Part shown: in pieces, positions 63,252 to 64,000 of the stretch
How positions within the stretch are numbered: position 1 is the stretch's first letter
How the letters are laid out: the number at the start of each line of letters is the position of its first letter
Source of the DNA: Aricia agestis
Taxonomy: Eukaryota > Arthropoda > Insecta > Lepidoptera > Lycaenidae
NCBI RefSeq assembly: GCF_905147365.1
Contig: NC_056409.1
Span: forward strand, 3,415,001 to 3,479,000
DNA: 64,000 nucleotides
Direction: 5' to 3'
Notes under the pieces: model-generated
Seen by the model: the letters and a program-made list of their open reading frames with translations, nothing else
What the model was told of the DNA's origin: nothing
Databases searched by the model: none
Translations under genes and position numbers: made by a program

Positions 63252-64000
63252 GTGCATTAAAATAACATTCATATCAGCGTGCTTTGTACAGTGGCTGTTA
63301 CGCGTTCGCCGCGTGCCTTGATAATAGAAAATAGGAGTAAAAACCTTCTGTTTTTAGTATTACACAAATCAAATATATCAAATCGTTTACGTTAGGTTAC
63401 GACACATATACTACATTTTTTGTTTTTTCTAGAACTAGTGTGTAATTTTGCCATAAAATGATTTAATTATGAAAAACAGCGTTATAACAGTCATCTTTGA
63501 GATTTTTTTCTATTGAGCAGAATTTTTCAAATTGTGTACTGATATTAACCTTTGCGTATAGGAAATTTTCTCAATTTTAAAACGGTACTTATTTTATACT
63601 TAAATAATGACACTTCCTTTACTAAAAAGGTGTTTTAAAAAACCCATTTTACGTAGTTGCAACAACCACAGCGCCTTAAATAATATTCCTCATTTCTGTA
63701 GTCGATTAAAAAGTTACAACTTACAGTACTCAAAAGGACCAGAGACAATAATATGTCGTGTGATTCAATTTAAAAATATGTTTACTATCCCACAACGACT
63801 CATTAATCTTAGTTTCATAATATGATTACTTACAACGCCAATTTTTTGTAGTTGGTTAAATATAGCTGAAGTTTCGTGTGGTATACAAACAGTTCCCAAA
63901 GGGGTGAAACAACAGCTCAGTTCCGCAGTTTGTCGTTTGAATTTTTAACGAAACCCATTCATTCCAGTAATTATCAGCATTGGGAACGTAATAAACATAA
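63252..64000. other. No recognisable gene or repeat
   Basis: AT-rich single-copy DNA up to the window edge; a 72-codon plus frame at 63607 lacks domains. Confidence 0.45.

Overview
The window reads as nuclear DNA of a moth or butterfly (Lepidoptera). It is AT-rich, has no bacterial-type gene layout, and is packed with repeat families typical of lepidopteran genomes. These include Helitron-like elements ending in CTAG, a SINE-like repeat with a C-rich core, an interspersed repeat bounded by CGGCCAAGTGCGAG and ACGGAACCC, many short inverted-repeat elements, and long (TA)n tracts. The species cannot be named from this sequence. I could not support any complete protein-coding host gene in 64 kb; the longest open frames are repeat shadows, AT-rich chance frames or fragments of transposon proteins. 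The window is best described as intergenic or deep-intronic, transposon-dense DNA.

Layout. 1-5.4 kb: palindromic short elements, one Helitron end and one CGGAACCC-type repeat. 5.5-7.7 kb: a Helitron remnant interrupted by a LINE 3' tail, then a SINE. 12.6-16.4 kb: a SINE, a TTAA-flanked short element, Helitron remnants, an LTR-like repeat, and a head-to-tail array of four 147-bp Helitron-like units enclosed by inverted arms. 17-21 kb: mariner-type and PIF/Harbinger-type short elements and a Helitron with an inverted copy of its own flank. 23.2-24.0 kb: one hAT element inserted in another, each with 8-bp target duplications. 25-31.4 kb: a Helitron, paired palindromic elements, SINEs, a large foldback element and two TTAA elements. 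31.4-37.4 kb: mostly single-copy DNA, with a candidate recursive splice site at 33,973/33,974 and a TATCGATA-type motif cluster. 37.5-38.4 kb: a piggyBac-type element keeping the Cys-rich transposase C-terminus.

38.4-42 kb is largely single copy, with one weak exon candidate near 39.6 kb. 42.1-47.6 kb holds a probable solo LTR inside a CGGAACCC repeat, a structured tRNA-like hairpin cluster and three GC-rich elements with 3-bp TTA/TAA duplications. 49-56 kb holds a hAT short element made of AGTAATG motifs, a 185-bp-arm inverted repeat, a SINE, and a non-LTR reverse transcriptase pseudogene next to a palindrome-of-palindromes. 56.7-57.8 kb has a 224-bp (TA)n tract and nested short elements. 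58-64 kb is sparse apart from a TTAA element and three short inverted-repeat elements.

How the parts relate. The window is an archive of DNA transposition, largely by elements that encode no enzyme here: Helitron, TTAA/piggyBac, hAT, Tc1/mariner and PIF/Harbinger-type. Nesting gives relative ages at several sites. The most notable items are the piggyBac derivative with three copies of a GTCCCTGGGAC palindrome, the hAT element carrying four TCTCGCGAGA boxes, the tandem Helitron array, the Helitron 5' end framed by a perfect inverted flank, a short open frame conserved in two copies of one element, and the candidate recursive splice site.
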